Origin: Meconema thalassinum
Taxonomy: Eukaryota; Arthropoda; Insecta; Orthoptera; Tettigoniidae
Reading direction: 5' to 3'
Assembly (NCBI GenBank): GCA_946902985.2
Contig: OX336399.1
Coordinates: 165,522,911 to 165,586,910 of the forward strand
DNA length: 64,000 nt
Of this stretch, positions 31,204 through 42,394 are shown piece after piece. Below the pieces are notes generated by a model that was not told the origin of the DNA, searched no databases, and was given only the letters and a program-made list of their open reading frames with translations. The translations under genes and the position numbers were made by a program. Every line of letters begins with the position of its first letter. The stretch's first letter is position 1.

Positions 31204-33481
31204 TGTACCCAACTGTCATCATGTGGAACATGTGTTCGTATCCCAGCTAACTCACGGTCTTTCGAGGTATGGGACGTTCCTGCCCACCATACGACCACAT
31301 GCTCAGGATTTGAGTCTACCAGGTAACTACTCTACATGAAATACACAACATATTCCTAAAATAAAACATTTACTGGTATAAAATCATGGCTATACAACAA
31401 ATACAAATAAAGGATAAATTATATTTAACTCCCACAATTAAAAATAGGGTTATTTTGTGAGTTTCCTTCTTAAAATAGTGCTACAGTGCACTCAAATCAG
31501 TTTCTAGCATCCTATCATTGATACTTTCAGACTTCTATGGGTCTCCATAGTGTTCATCATGTGACACAATTTTATATAACTGGATTATCACAACATAAAA
31601 ATCACATATCACATCTAAATGACATTAAATACTGAAACAATAAAACATTACTCCGTTTCTTATGGCATTTACTTTGATTAGCATCAATTCATTATTTTAT
31701 GTCTTCATTAACAAATATTTGTTGTGTCGTGTGAATCATCTTCCTTCTTTCCATCAATATGAAACGCTTAAATAAAAGTGGTACATCTCCCTTCCAAAAT
31801 AAACATGGATAGGATTGTTTATGGTTTCACCATACAACGATTTTCTGGGTCTTGTCGGAATTATTATCGTTACAAACGTGTCATGTTCTTAGAAATCACA
31901 TACCCGTCTGCATAAATTAGCGTGAACTGGCAAAAATGCATTCTAAAAATATGCCTAACACTTTATTTGGTTCAGTGTTCCTCTTCAGAGAATAACTGGG
32001 CCAAATATTATCCGATTTCTTTGATTCAACAATGTGTGTGTGTTGGAACACATCATTTAATTCAATTGGCATCATCATAACACTCATATCTTAATTGCGT
32101 GTTGAAATATCGAGATTCTTCAGTGTCCCACTATGACCATAATTTAAAGGACTGGCGGACCGATGTCCCCTCTTCCTAACAGGCAATACAATTAGTTCCG
32201 GCCACGGCACAAGATGGCTGCTCGTCTCAGTGGGCCAACCCACTTACCTCATCTGCTGGCAAGGTCAGGTTTGTTTACAAATGCAGTACAGCAGAGATAT
32301 GCTAGGTGTGGTTCCTAAGTAATTGAGTCATTTAATTATTTAACACCTATAATTAGTGCATTGGGGAAGCCTCCGTGGCTTAGGCGGCAGCACGCCGGCC
32401 TCTCACCGCTGGATCCGTGGTTCAAATCCCGGTCACTCCATGTGAGATCTGTGCTGGACAAAACGGAGGCAGACAGGTTTTTCTCCGGGTACTCCGGTTT
32501 TCCCTGTCATCATTTCATTCCAGCAACACTCTCCACTATCATTTCATTTCATCTATCATTCATTTAATCATTGCCCCAGAGGAGTGCGTCAGGCCTCGGC
32601 AGCCGGCACAGTTCATATCCTCGCCGCTAGATGGGGGCATCATTCATTCCATTCCTGACCCGGTCGGAGACTGGAAGCAGGCTGTGGATTTTCAATTAGT
32701 GCATTGGGCTCAACTCGGCTCCTTATTAACATTCATGGCTGGGGATGGATCCTGTGATAGTCTTGCTGTTCTATGGTGATTACTAGTGGCTTTTGGACGC
32801 GCATCAAAATGAGAATACTAGATTCCCACAGGCAGCTGTCACAATTATAACATAAGGAAATCTGCGTTTCCTAAACGACGAATATGATCCTTACCTCTCA
32901 GGGTAGATCATTTATACACATGCTCACGGAGTCTAGACGGACGTTATTCGTGGCCATAATTCATGCAAGCGATGGATACAGACAGGCTCTGTCCAATTCG
33001 CTGCGAATAATAAAGTATGCTCAACAGCGATACTAACTCGTAGATTAGCCAACTTCTCACCTAACGCGCAAGCTATATTAGTTTGGTCCCCGCAATATAT
33101 TTACGTAAATCACTGGATTCTACGTTACTCTGCACGCTTACATGCTGCTCAAACAATACTTCACATAGATGACTCAATTATTAAGACACCCGCGTTCTCT
33201 CTGTAATCACACTTAAGCCAAAGCTTTAAATAGCTCCTAACAACAAGATATAAATTTACTGGCTTACATTACTTTAATAGTCCTCAAATATAATCCTAAG
33301 GATTGACCATATCAAATATTCATTCAACATTTCATTGACACTGAAAAACTCTCGTATCTCGCTATATTCCACGTTACTTTCTTACTGTTTACCAAAATAC
33401 AGTATCTTATATTAGACATGACACACTTTGAACATTATTTAGGCCCAAAAATGCCTATTACTTTACTGTTGCCGACCACAG

Positions 33482-33513
<32 letters not shown>

Positions 33514-35266
33514 TTTAACGTTACCGTTACATCCATCACTATTTTCGGCCTAAATGGCCCTAAACAAATCACCTTCCAAGCCATATTTTATTCAAGACGA
33601 GTGGTGAAAACTCGTTCAATAAGTGACTGTGACATCTTAGTCTCAAAGTGATGCATCGTTGTATGGTGAACTATTTCGTTAGAATAACATTGTAAATTGG
33701 TACTCACTTTTTATTTTTCGCTGGATGGTACCAGCACCTCAGCTTCAGGCCTACCATGACGCTTGATTTAAGCCATCATGTTATATTTTACACAACACTT
33801 AATTTCCCACATTTCCCACATGATAAACATACTCTTATCAGTGACCCCTTTCACTTTTACACAATGCATATTAATCACTATACACATGAACACTTTTTAA
33901 ATCACTATTACACAATTTATGTACACTTATTCACTATTTCACAGGTTGACCGTAAATCGGACTCCTCTTACGCCTGATCTCAGAGATGCGATGCAATTAC
34001 GCCAACCGCTGGTCTCCGTGAAAATCTAACAGCGTTTACGGACGTTCGATCCTCGTCACCTGCAATATCGTTCAGCTCACTGTCAAGATTATGTGGCGAT
34101 GCTTCCCAAGCTCCCATCATTGTAGTGATCCTGATGAAAATGTCATATACAACTCTGACAATACCTCCTGGTATATGTAATGTTCAAAAACATTATAAGT
34201 TACTCTTTCGCTGTAGCGAATTTATATTTGCGTCAGGTAATAGATAAATATCTGTATTAAATTAACTTCGACGCACTTCATGATTATACTTATGAAGCTG
34301 TATGACTTGCTTCTATTGTTCTTCACCGGCTGAACGTCGATACTTTAACATTTCGCGCACTTACTGGCAGCGTATTAATTACGTGTATACTTGAGAACAG
34401 ACTGAAGACAACTCTCGACAACTCTGGCTTGGTCTGCCTCACTCCTCCTTATAAAGGTTTCTCGTAAAAACTAGTCCACCGGACACACTGGTGCGACTCC
34501 TTCCTTGAAATAATACGTTTTCAGCCGAACTGACATATACACCTTGTTTATTTAGGTGTGGAGGTTTCATAAACATTCGCGTGCCAGCGATCGCTTCGGC
34601 CAATTAATTACAATTAATTGCCTTATTCCAACGCGTCAGGACGCCACCATGGTGATTCCCCCCTGGCTAGTCACCAAATCACTCCTCTCGAGCGTAGGCT
34701 TGGTGGTAACGCGTTCATTTAGAGACATAGGCTTTAATTTAGGTGTAAAATCATTCCTAAATTATCTCTCCTAAAATATATTCACCTGGGTGTACATTTC
34801 ACTCCATTTCAATGCTCCACTTGGCGGTAATTAATTAATTTCCGTGGGCAGTCATCCCTACCCTAGGTTCCATCGTTGTCAAGCGGTGAATACCCGAGTC
34901 ATTAATTTTGAGCTGTCTCGTCGCTCCAGACGAAAGTAGGTCCCTTGGCGTCTACGATCTCCACCCATTTTCCAACTGCAATTAGTAAAACGTCAAACTG
35001 GCCTCCTCTCGTTCTTGTATGCTTCGAAAACGTATATTTGCTTGCATTTGCTTACAATTATTTACCTTAAAACTGCTATGATATTCACATACAGGCCGTG
35101 AAATCATGCTACATTATTATATGTCATTATTTAACACATTGCTCTTCGGGTTCCCTAAAACTGTTCCCCCTCAGATCAATGGTTCGATTCTAGTTAGAAT
35201 CATGTGCCTGGTCTTCTCAGATAGGACCTGAGTTCGATGCCAATCTGCCGTGACCAATTGGGCACA
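31204..35266 (-). repeat. 5' LTR of the gypsy-type element, with SINE insertion
   Basis: 4063 bp, of which 343 bp are a SINE plus its duplicated target. The remaining 3720 bp pair with 20780-24485. Small differences include an extra TAT unit and 3-bp and 8-bp indels. A minus-strand TATAAGG box lies near 34448-34453, with GAGGAGTGAGGCAGACC just downstream. The transcription start is not fixed by the sequence alone. Confidence 0.95.
32366..32693 (+). mobile_element. tRNA-derived SINE in the 5' LTR, with perfect 15-bp target duplication
   Basis: 328 bp flanked by AATTAGTGCATTGGG at 32351-32365 and 32694-32708; the 3' LTR has the single uninterrupted site. The head has an A box (GTGGCTTAGGCGGCAGCAC) and a B box (GGTTCAAATCCC). 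The body contains CCGGGTACTCCGGTTTTCCC and repeated CATTTCATTC words, and ends with a 'gacccggtcggagactggaa' segment. It must postdate the gypsy insertion. Confidence 0.95.
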
Positions 35267-35527
35267 GTAGATATATTTTTTTACATTCGAATTGAGCCAC
35301 TATGGACTACGGAGTAACAATCCAAATCAATCTTTCGTTCTAGATCGTCTACCAGCTTGGATGTCCTGCCAGTATCTCTTGAGCCCATCACTCAGCGCCT
35401 TCTTCCGATCTTCTGAAAGAGGTCCCCTCCGTCTTTTGGGTTCTGCCCCTACCTTAAATCCCTGGTAATTTTTGATGAAGTGTCTGAATTCACACCTGTT
35501 CATAATTTTGCAGTCCGGAATACCAAT

Positions 35528-35821
35528 TTATAGAAGGTCTTTGTTACATTCTTCAAACCATGCCAATTTTTTCCTCTTTGGTTTCACGAAATTCCAAATT
35601 TTCTTTGTTAGACGATCGTTGGACATTCTGAAAATGTGTCCATAGAACAACAACCTTTTCCTTTTTATTGTTGACGTGACTGGTTCTATCTTTCTATATA
35701 ACTCTTCGTTCGACTTCAAACGTATGTGCCCATCAACCCATCTGTTGCCTAAAATTTTTCTCAATACCCTGCGTTCTCTTTTGACCAACTGGTCAACTAG
35801 TCCCCGCCTGTTCATAGTCAA
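35528..35821 (-). pseudogene. LINE C-terminal domain fragment
   Basis: LVKRERRVLRKILGNRWVDG followed by RLKSNEELYRKI and KRKRLLFYGHIFRMSNDRL. This is the region beyond the RT thumb found in this LINE group; the fragments at 40880-41551 and 41686-42210 contain the same 'ERxxLRKILGP' and 'IRKRR' pattern. It is separated from the RT by frame damage between 35822 and 35986. Confidence 0.8.
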
Positions 35822-35986
35822 AGTCTCCGAAGCATGTAATGTTTCAGGTTTGACAACCGTGCTGTAGTGTCTTAATTTGGCTCCAATGCTCAGCGACTTC
35901 TTATTATAGAGATTTTTCGTCAGGTGATAGGCTCGGTCTAATTTCCAGATTCTAAGATTAATTGCTTCCTGTTCTAGGCCATTTTG

Positions 35987-37212
35987 TTAGATTACCTCAC
36001 CCAGGTATTTAAATTTCTTTACACGTTTAATCTTTACTTGGTATGTTTTCATCCATTCTGGTCCATCACTGATGTTTGTCATGTACTTTGTCTTCTCAAA
36101 GGAAATCTGTAAACCTACTTTCTCAGCCATCTCTGACAACCGATTAATCTTCACAATGGCTGATTTTATATTGTTGGCAAAAATAGCTAGGTCATCTACA
36201 AAAGCCAAACAATCAACGTGCACCCCTTTTAGTTTGGGCCCTAGCCTGAATCGTTCTTCATTCCCTTCTTCCCGACTTAGTGTCTTCCTCCATTCACGAA
36301 TGACCTTTTCTAATACACAGTTGGAAAGGATTGGAGATAATCCATCACCTTGTCTGACACCAGTTTTGATTACAAAGGGATCTGAGATCTCGCCAATGAA
36401 TTTTACTTTTGACACTGTGTCGGTCAAAGTCTGTTTAATCAGATTTCGAGACGTGTCATCCACTCCAAATCCTTCCAGAATATTCAGTAGCGACTCGCGG
36501 TCAATTGAGTCATACGCTTTCTTAAAATCAATGAATACGACCACATAGTCATACCTGCCTATCGCCTTATACCTAATGATGTTTTTCAGGTTAAAATCTG
36601 TTCCGGACAACAACGTCCCTTTCTGAAACCGGCCTGGTACTCACCAATCTGATTATCAAGATGTTCTTCAATTCTGTTCAGGAGTGCTTTGGATAGGATC
36701 TTGTAGGGAACTGAAACAATTGATATACCACTGTAATTATTAACGTCCTTCTTATCCCCCTTTTTGTGGAGAGGGGGGATTAAAGCAGACTGCCACTCTG
36801 TGGGTATCCTACCAGTTCTCCATATCTCCGCAAAGAGCTCAGCTAATATATTCAGAGTGTCTTCATTTGCCAGTTTTAGAAGATCTGCCACAATGGAATC
36901 CTCTCCCGCTGCTTTATTATTCTTTAGACCATCGATAATCATTTTAATTTCTGTCTTAGGAGGTGGATGCGAGTTGGCCATTACTTGAGTAGGACGGCCT
37001 ATGAGTAGCCTATGTTTTGGTTCATCACAATTGAGTAATTTCTTAAAGTACTCAGCCAAGATACGACAGTTCTCCTTTTCGTTCAGACCCAACTTTCCAT
37101 TTTCATCTCTGAAGCACAAGCTCGGTGCTTGATACCCTTTCAGATTAGACTTGAAAGTTTGATAGAAGTCCCTGACATTATTCTTTCTGAAATCCTGATC
37201 AATCTGTTCCAT
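35987..37212 (-). pseudogene. LINE reverse transcriptase
   Basis: Two frames joined by a frameshift near 36600. The first (37212-36586) holds the RT fingers: NNKAAGEDSIVADLLKLA, then WQSALIPPLHKKGDKKDVNN and QAGFRKGRCCPEQI. The second (36613-35987) holds the palm: VVFIDFKKAYDSIDRESLL, KTGVRQGDGLSPILSNCVLE, and the catalytic AFVDDLAIFA box, followed by KFKYLGEVI. YRNYSxI-like and FVDD motifs identify a non-LTR reverse transcriptase. Confidence 0.92.
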
Positions 37213-37338
37213 CTGTTGTTTTTCATATGATTGCCTTGCAATTCGGAAAACCCGGGCTGCATCTTTCCGACTGTCACGAAACGAGTTATAATCTTCTTGT
37301 CTCTTCGTTGAGTTCCATTTCTTCCAGGCATCTGTTCT

Positions 37339-38474
37339 TTATGTACATGCACTATCACAGGTCTCGTTCCACCATCTGTGTTGACGCTTCTGTGCTATCA
37401 AGATTGAAACATTGGCTGCTTGTTGGATTTTGGAGGCAGTGTCAGTCCAATTCTTGGATTTAAATGTTAATTGCTGGTGGTATTGCTCCAATACTTCTTG
37501 ATCAACCTTATGTTTTGTCACACCATATCTGTGAAGTTTATTTCCAGCTTTCGGAGCCTTTCTAAAAGGAATGAAATTCATTTTAATCATGGATAGATAA
37601 TGATCTGAATCAAATTTGGCCCCTCTCTGTCCTTTAATATTCATAATCTCCTTCATTGCTGTCCTGGATATTGCCACGTGATCAATTTGTTTCTCTCCGT
37701 TCAAATTGCCAGGTGAACGCCATGTCTTCTGTTTACTTGGTTTGTGTTTATAGAAAGTTGACATTATCTGAAGATCATCGTTCTACATAGTTCGACAGAC
37801 CTTGTTCCATTTTTGTTGGTCATTCTGTGAGCAGGATATTTTCCTACTGTCGATCTATGTATATCTTGCTTCTATTACCAGTTGAGCATTGAAGTCGCCC
37901 AATAAAACCTAGATGTTCTTTAATGTATTTTCTCCATCTCCTCCTCTATAAGGTCCCAAAATTGTTCAACTTTCTCAGGATTACGCCTGTTGTCTTCATT
38001 AATAGGTGCATGTGCATTGATCAGGGTTACCACAGCGTAGAGTTAGGAGTGATAGTCTTTCTGATGGGCTAGAGAAGTCCACAACTGCACTGATTACCTT
38101 CTTATTCACAGCAAAACTGTTCCAAACATTGGCATATTCTTGCCTATCTTCACTGCTCTCTGTCCTTTATAGACCCTATAGCCCTCAATGTCCATTACAT
38201 CTTCGTCCTGATACCGTGTTTCCTGCAAGGCCAGGATTGAGATGTTATGTTCGTCCATCATATTTGTCAGTTCCTTGTGTTTACCAACTTTGAGTAATGA
38301 GTTGACATTTAACGTTCCAAAATAATATTTCTGTTTCGTCTTCAATTTAGTGTTCTTTAAGCATCTACTTGCAAGCTCCCCAGAATCCAAAGGCTTGCGT
38401 GCACTCCTAGAAGAGGTGGATTCCCTTAAACAGTTACCACCTGGGGTAGTGTCTTCCTTTTGACGACTTTCCAT
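37339..38474 (-). pseudogene. LINE apurinic-type endonuclease
   Basis: The N-terminal piece (38474-38106) has FGTLNVNSLLKVGKHKEL, then ILALQETRYQDEDV and DIEGYRVYKG, with the catalytic E in QETR. The C-terminal piece (37764-37339) has TFYKHKPSKQKTWRSPG, QIDHVAISR and KFDSDHYLSMIK, the end of an exonuclease-endonuclease-phosphatase fold with its SDH catalytic motif. The middle (about 37765-38105) is broken by stops. The first ATG (38474) is followed by a Ser/Arg-rich leader. Confidence 0.88.
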
Positions 38475-38982
38475 GATGCTTGATTGTTAAGAGATATGTG
38501 GATCGGATTGCTCCTTCCCGTTAGTAGAACCAAGGTTGTAAGCCCCGGAGCTTGAAGATAGTTCCTCCGCTTTATCCTCCGTTGGGACGAGAGGTCCTCT
38601 TCCGCCTTCTAAACCGTTGTCTATCTTCACCTGTAACCCTGGCAGGGACCCATACAAGGTACTACCAGCCGGGCCAGCTGGACCAAGGTTTTTTAAAGAG
38701 GTGTTACTCCTCTATCACTCACCCTTAGTCCTGGCTTGTGACAGGCAGAGCCTGGCTTCCCAAAGGTTGGGCACAGGTTGGCGGGTTTTGTAAGTAGATA
38801 TATTATACAACTAGTCCTTAAAAATTTAACACAATAGTACAACAAGTTCATAAGATATGCCACTTTGTTTATTAAGTACCCTGTTTTGACCGACTCTCCC
38901 CTACATACCAAAGTGGTCGGAAGAACTTAAACAGGCCTTCTTGGAAAGAATAAGAAGTACCAAAAATAAAGTTGATCGAGTT

Positions 38983-39212
38983 ATTTGTTTAACGTCTTCC
39001 AGTTATTGAGAGAGTTCGCATAAAATAAATAAATAACTTCTGCGACTTTTAGAGACACCAGGGTGTCAGAATTTTACCCCGAAGGGGATCTTTAACGTGC
39101 CAGTAAATCTACTGACACGGCTCCCTCAAATTTGCGTACCCTAAAATGCCAACTGACTACGCCAGGGTTTGATCCTGCAGCCTTGGACACTGCATGCGAG
39201 GACGTTACCCAT
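38983..39212 (-). mobile_element. tRNA-derived SINE, second subfamily
   Basis: On the minus strand: GCAGGATCAAACCCTGGCGT (B-box region), then GCCGTGTCAGTAGATTTACT, GGCACGTTAAAGATCCCCTT and CCCTGGTGTCTCTAAAAG. The same body occurs at 55307-55536. The 5' part of the head is shortened. Between 39213 and 39550 I see no gene. Confidence 0.82.
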
Positions 39213-39550
39213 ATAATGTGATTACATAATTGTGTGTGGCTATTTTTTAGAATGATACCCTTGAACACGCGAATTCATATCAGAATAATGAAATTGTTGC
39301 TAATCTGTCAGCTATAGCCTACGGTATATGGGAGATTTGTAGATCTGCTAGAACACTGCGGTAACATTTAAATAGGAAGTTTGACTGCGATGTAAATTAT
39401 GTGTGCATGCGGTCTGAATATAAACAGTACTTGGTGTTGTACAGGTTATATTATTCACCACTGCAAAATGGTTCGCGAGTAAAACTCTGTGTGGTGCACA
39501 GGGCAGCCCTGTCAACATTATCTCATTCGGTCAAGTTTTGTGTGGTATGA

Positions 39551-39991
39551 TCGTTCCAAAATATACCCCCTAATAATAAATTTCAGCTTCTAAACGGAAA
39601 GAAAGTTCCGTACCACCAATATCAGCCAGAGTGTGTTCTTGAAAAGAAGGAATACAAGTTTTATTGGGTCCGAACTATTTTGACTGATCAATCGGTATCA
39701 CACAACAGGCCTGATCTGGTGGTTGTCAGCAAGAAAATCAAGCAAACTACCTTGATTGATGTTGCGATTCCTAACAACAAGAATCTCCAGTCCAAACACA
39801 TAGAAAAGATCAGCAAATACAGCGAGTTGGTCGACCCTATCAAAAGACAATGGCATGTAGAGCGAGTGAAGACCATACCTATCATTGTCTCGAGTACGGG
39901 TGTGATCCCTAGTACCTTGCTCCAAGGCCTTAAAGAACTGGATCTGGTTACGCAACTGTACAAACTAATGCAGAAGGCAGTAGTTCTTTAA
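39551..39991 (+). pseudogene. LINE C-terminus with a possible restriction-like endonuclease signature
   Basis: The open stretch from about 39551 to the stop at 39989-39991 reads VPYHQYQPECVLEKKEYKFY, then ILTDQSVSHNRPDLVVVSKK, TLIDVAIPNNKNL and GLKELDLVTQLYKLMQKAVV. The spacing RPD...IDVAIP resembles the PD-x(12-14)-D motif of restriction-like endonucleases in R2/R4-type LINEs. This kind of C-terminus is frequent in arthropod non-LTR elements. Upstream RT sequence is missing. An A/T simple repeat lies downstream at 40139. Confidence 0.7.
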
Positions 39992-40138
39992 TCAACACGA
40001 ATCGTTCGGTAGCGACTTTCCAGCCTAGAAGTTGCTGTTTCAGTAACTATACTTTGGTTCCCTGAAGCCCGTATAGGCTAGTTATGTTGTAATGTACCAG
40101 CAATGTGTTATACTGTATACTGTATGTACTGTATAAAC

Positions 40139-40139
40139 C

Positions 40140-40197
<58 letters not shown>

Positions 40198-40212
40198 TTA
40201 ATAATAATAAAG
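40139..40212. repeat. (TAA)n microsatellite
   Basis: About 24 TAA units with one interruption, near the 3' side of the preceding LINE fragment, possibly its tail. Confidence 0.95.
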
Positions 40213-40358
40213 TGATTGCAGGCAAACGACATGTAAGAGGCCACCTCATAACTCCAAACTTTGTACTCAATAGCGGCGAAAACGGGTGTGTTGATCAACA
40301 TCGGAAATACAGAGTTCATTACCAATATTCAAGACGCCCCTAAACCACGACATTGGTT

Positions 40359-40655
40359 GGTTGGTTCCTCAGTTTAGGGGCTGCGACAACGCGGTCATGT
40401 AGCCCTGTGTACTTTGGGTGTGTGTAGAATCTGTCTGATAACCGGTGTTAATTGTGATGACTGTATTAGTGTGTGTTATCTGAATTCTAATTCAAGCAAG
40501 GACTGCAGACTTTGAATTGTTCAAATAGTTACTACTTTTGCCGTCAAACGCCACTGTCAACGACTACTAGTTCACAACTTAGCTACTTGACGCCACCGCA
40601 GTCGGCTCTTGGCAACGAACGTAGGAACCTAAGAGCGTTGCTTACATTCTTAACC
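40359..40655 (+). repeat. Family X repeat, copy
   Basis: About 295 bp beginning 'gttggttcctcagtttaggg' and ending near 'aacctaagagcgttg'. It shares the order 'gcgacaacgcggtcatgtag', 'gtctgataaccggtgttaat', 'caacgactactagttcacaa', 'cagtcggctcttggcaacga' with 48803-49556 and 56367-56620. I see no Pol III boxes and no coding frame. It may be the body of a SINE or MITE. Confidence 0.8.
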
Positions 40656-40671
40656 TATATAATTTAGCTTC

Positions 40672-40872
40672 ACACAGGTGTAATTAGTGGAAGGTTCTTT
40701 AACATGCCATACATTTATGACATGGGACCGCCGGCTTTACTTCCCCTCCGAAGGAAGGCATACTGAGGGATTTTTAACGCTCTTAAAAAATCCGACGACT
40801 TCGGCCGGGTTTGAACCCGCTATCTTGGGCATAGAAGCTCAGCATGCTACCAACTACGCCACCGAAGTCGAA
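40672..40872 (-). mobile_element. tRNA-derived SINE, third subfamily
   Basis: On the minus strand: CGACTTCGGTGGCGTAGTTG (A box), GCATGCTGAGCTTCTATGCC, GCGGGTTCAAACCCGGCCGA (B box), then CCTTCCTTCGGAGGGGAAGT and GGCATGTTAAAGAACCTTCC. About 200 bp. Copies occur at 54748-54950 and, partially, at 56621-56752. Confidence 0.88.
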
Positions 40873-40879
40873 AAATAAA

Positions 40880-41551
40880 ACCAAAAACAAAACAAAACAA
40901 CAAACCATGAGAGTCAGTGGTACTAACCATATCAAGAGAGTGAAAACAGTAAAATACCTTGGAGAATGGATCTCAGAAGATCTCAGTGAAATAATGGCTC
41001 TCAAGCAAAGGAGTATCAAACTAGACTATGCTTTCAGAAAACTGTACGCCTCGAAACATCTGTGGATGAATGTCAAACTAAGACACTATAATGCAGTAGT
41101 CAGACCATCAATCCTCTACGCAGCTGAGTGCCTGTTTCTAACTAAGAAGGCCCCCCTAAGGGCCCTCGAGCTACAGGAAAGGAACTTCTTGCGGAAAATA
41201 GTGGGACCAAGGATCTTTTCAGAAGGAAGACGATGGTACAAACCATATTGTGAACTCTACAAATACCAGGGAAACCTCACCGATGCCATCAGAAGGAGAC
41301 GCCTGTACAGATTGGACCACCACAGGCTGTCTTATAAGATCTTCAAGGTAGCCAAGAAGAGTAAAGCCACTGGATCCTTGTGGATCAAACAAACTGAGAA
41401 GAATCTTGCTGAACTTAATATTCAGCAAGACACAATAAATGACAGGAATCGCTACCGTCTGACAATTGAAACCAGGCCTTTCCTCACATGCATTAGAGAA
41501 GTTCACCTCAATCCAACACGTGCAGGAAATTATCCGAGGAACGTAAGATAG
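40880..41551 (+). pseudogene. LINE C-terminal fragment
   Basis: The frame has VKTVKYLGEWISEDLSE, then NAVVRPSILYAAECLFLT, ALELQERNFLRKIVGPRIFS and AIRRRRLYRLDHHRLSYKIF. This is the segment after the YLG box (end of RT) in the LINE group of 35277-38786, but a different copy. The RT palm is missing. The first residues come from the adjoining SINE and a purine-rich stretch, so the start is a junction, not a real initiation codon. Confidence 0.8.
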
Positions 41552-41685
41552 AGTTCAGTAAGAAAATAAAAGATTACTGGTCCAATAGAAAGGCTCAAAA
41601 TTTCAGTACGAAAGTAGCCGCCAAACAATCCTCAAATAACACCTGAAGTGGCAGACAACATCCAAAGCACAAGCACCGTGATCCA

Positions 41686-42330
41686 TTGGGGGCCCAAACG
41701 ACCATAGAAGAAAAACGTGCTAGATGTAGGAGAAGGGAAAATAAAACGAACAGGGAAATTCATATAAGTTGGAGAGTGGATAGATCCCAACACCTGGGAG
41801 AAAGAAGCCTTTGTACCACGGATCAAAAAATGGAAACGGCATATCAACTAATTAAAAATGTCTACAAGAAGAAATCAATATCTGTTAATATCTGTTTATT
41901 TGATACGACGATCCTGCAAAATAAAAAAGACCGGATGCTTTATTATGGTGCCAAATGTCTTGCTATGAGTAGAAAGGGTACGATCGAGAAGCTAGAAATA
42001 GTAGAAAGAGAGATCTTGAGAAAAATCCTAGGTCCAATCAAAGAAAATGGTGAATTCAGAAGACCACACAATCATGAATTCTACTCAGATGTAGAAAAGA
42101 TCACGGACCCTATTCGTAAGAGAAGGATAGTTTCCTATGAGCACATTCCTCGTTTGAGTTCTACAAGGTTGAGCAATAGGACCTTCAGGAGGCGTGGTTC
42201 ACCGAGGTAGAAAATGACCTGCGTGAAGTATGAATAACCCAGGAGGATATCCAGAAACGTGTTCCACTCCAAGAACATGATGGTTTCCAGGAAACACATG
42301 AACTGAAGCGAAGAAGGAACAGCATAGGAA
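41686..42330 (+). pseudogene. Second LINE C-terminal fragment
   Basis: The frame has METAYQLIKNVYKKKSISVN, then LYYGAKCLAMSRKGTIEKLE, VEREILRKILGPIKENGEF and RKRRIVSYEHIPRLSSTRLS. It parallels the preceding fragment, so two related 3' ends lie head to tail. Beyond 42210 other frames continue to MWEYWANVKAQVQRHGKWQL near 42335-42394, where the sequence dissolves into the polypurine tract. Confidence 0.75.
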
Positions 42331-42394
42331 ACGAATGTGGGAATACTGGGCGAACGTTAAGGCCCAGGTGCAAAGACATGGAAAATGGCAGTTG

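Larger units (their letters stand above)
20780..35266 (-). mobile_element. Ty3/gypsy-type LTR retrotransposon with 3.7-kb LTRs, 14.5 kb
   Basis: Complete element on the minus strand. The two LTRs (20780-24485 and 31204-35266) begin TGTACCCAA and end TTGGGCACA in plus orientation, an imperfect inverted terminal repeat with TG/CA ends. The duplication GTAG flanks it at 20776-20779 and 35267-35270. Internal order on the minus strand: primer site, 5' UTR, gag, pol, a small third frame, polypurine tract. Compared by eye, the LTRs differ at roughly 40-45 positions outside the SINE and small indels, about 1.2 percent, so it is fairly young. The frames are open. The unusual LTR length and gag-pol junction are discussed in the findings. 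Confidence 0.95.
35277..38786 (-). mobile_element. LINE (RTE/RTE-X-like), near full length, 3.5 kb
   Basis: The minus-strand 3' end is marked by an A-run (plus-strand T-run at 35276-35282) and the 5' end is at 38786. The target duplication TTTGTAAGTAGATATAT occurs at 38787-38803. On the other side it is split by the gypsy insertion: TTTGTAAGTAG at 20769-20779, then GTAGATATAT at 35267-35276. The element keeps a 5' UTR (38475-38786), an endonuclease, a reverse transcriptase and a C-terminal domain, all with frameshifts. The clade call rests on the single-frame endonuclease-RT design and its short length. Confidence 0.85.
19588..38905 (+). mobile_element. Pogo-like DNA transposon, split by nested insertions
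   Basis: The left end at 19588 reads CAGTAGGGGAGAGTC. The right end at 38905 read inward reads TGTAGGGGAGAGTC. Both are flanked by TA (19586-19587 and 38906-38907), as expected for Tc1/mariner-pogo insertion. The element's own sequence is only 19588-20779 plus 38804-38905, about 1.3 kb; the rest is a nested LINE, gypsy element and SINE. Motifs of the type GATAAAACNGGGTAC recur about eight times in both orientations near the ends. The only coding remnant is a transposase C-terminus at 20028-20596. Confidence 0.8.

Noticed and set aside
32361..32779. Possible tRNA gene at the SINE head, and short frames across the SINE
   Set aside because: The head has Pol III boxes but continues directly into a SINE body and lies inside a target duplication; the frames are incidental. 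The same holds for the other tRNA-like heads in the window.
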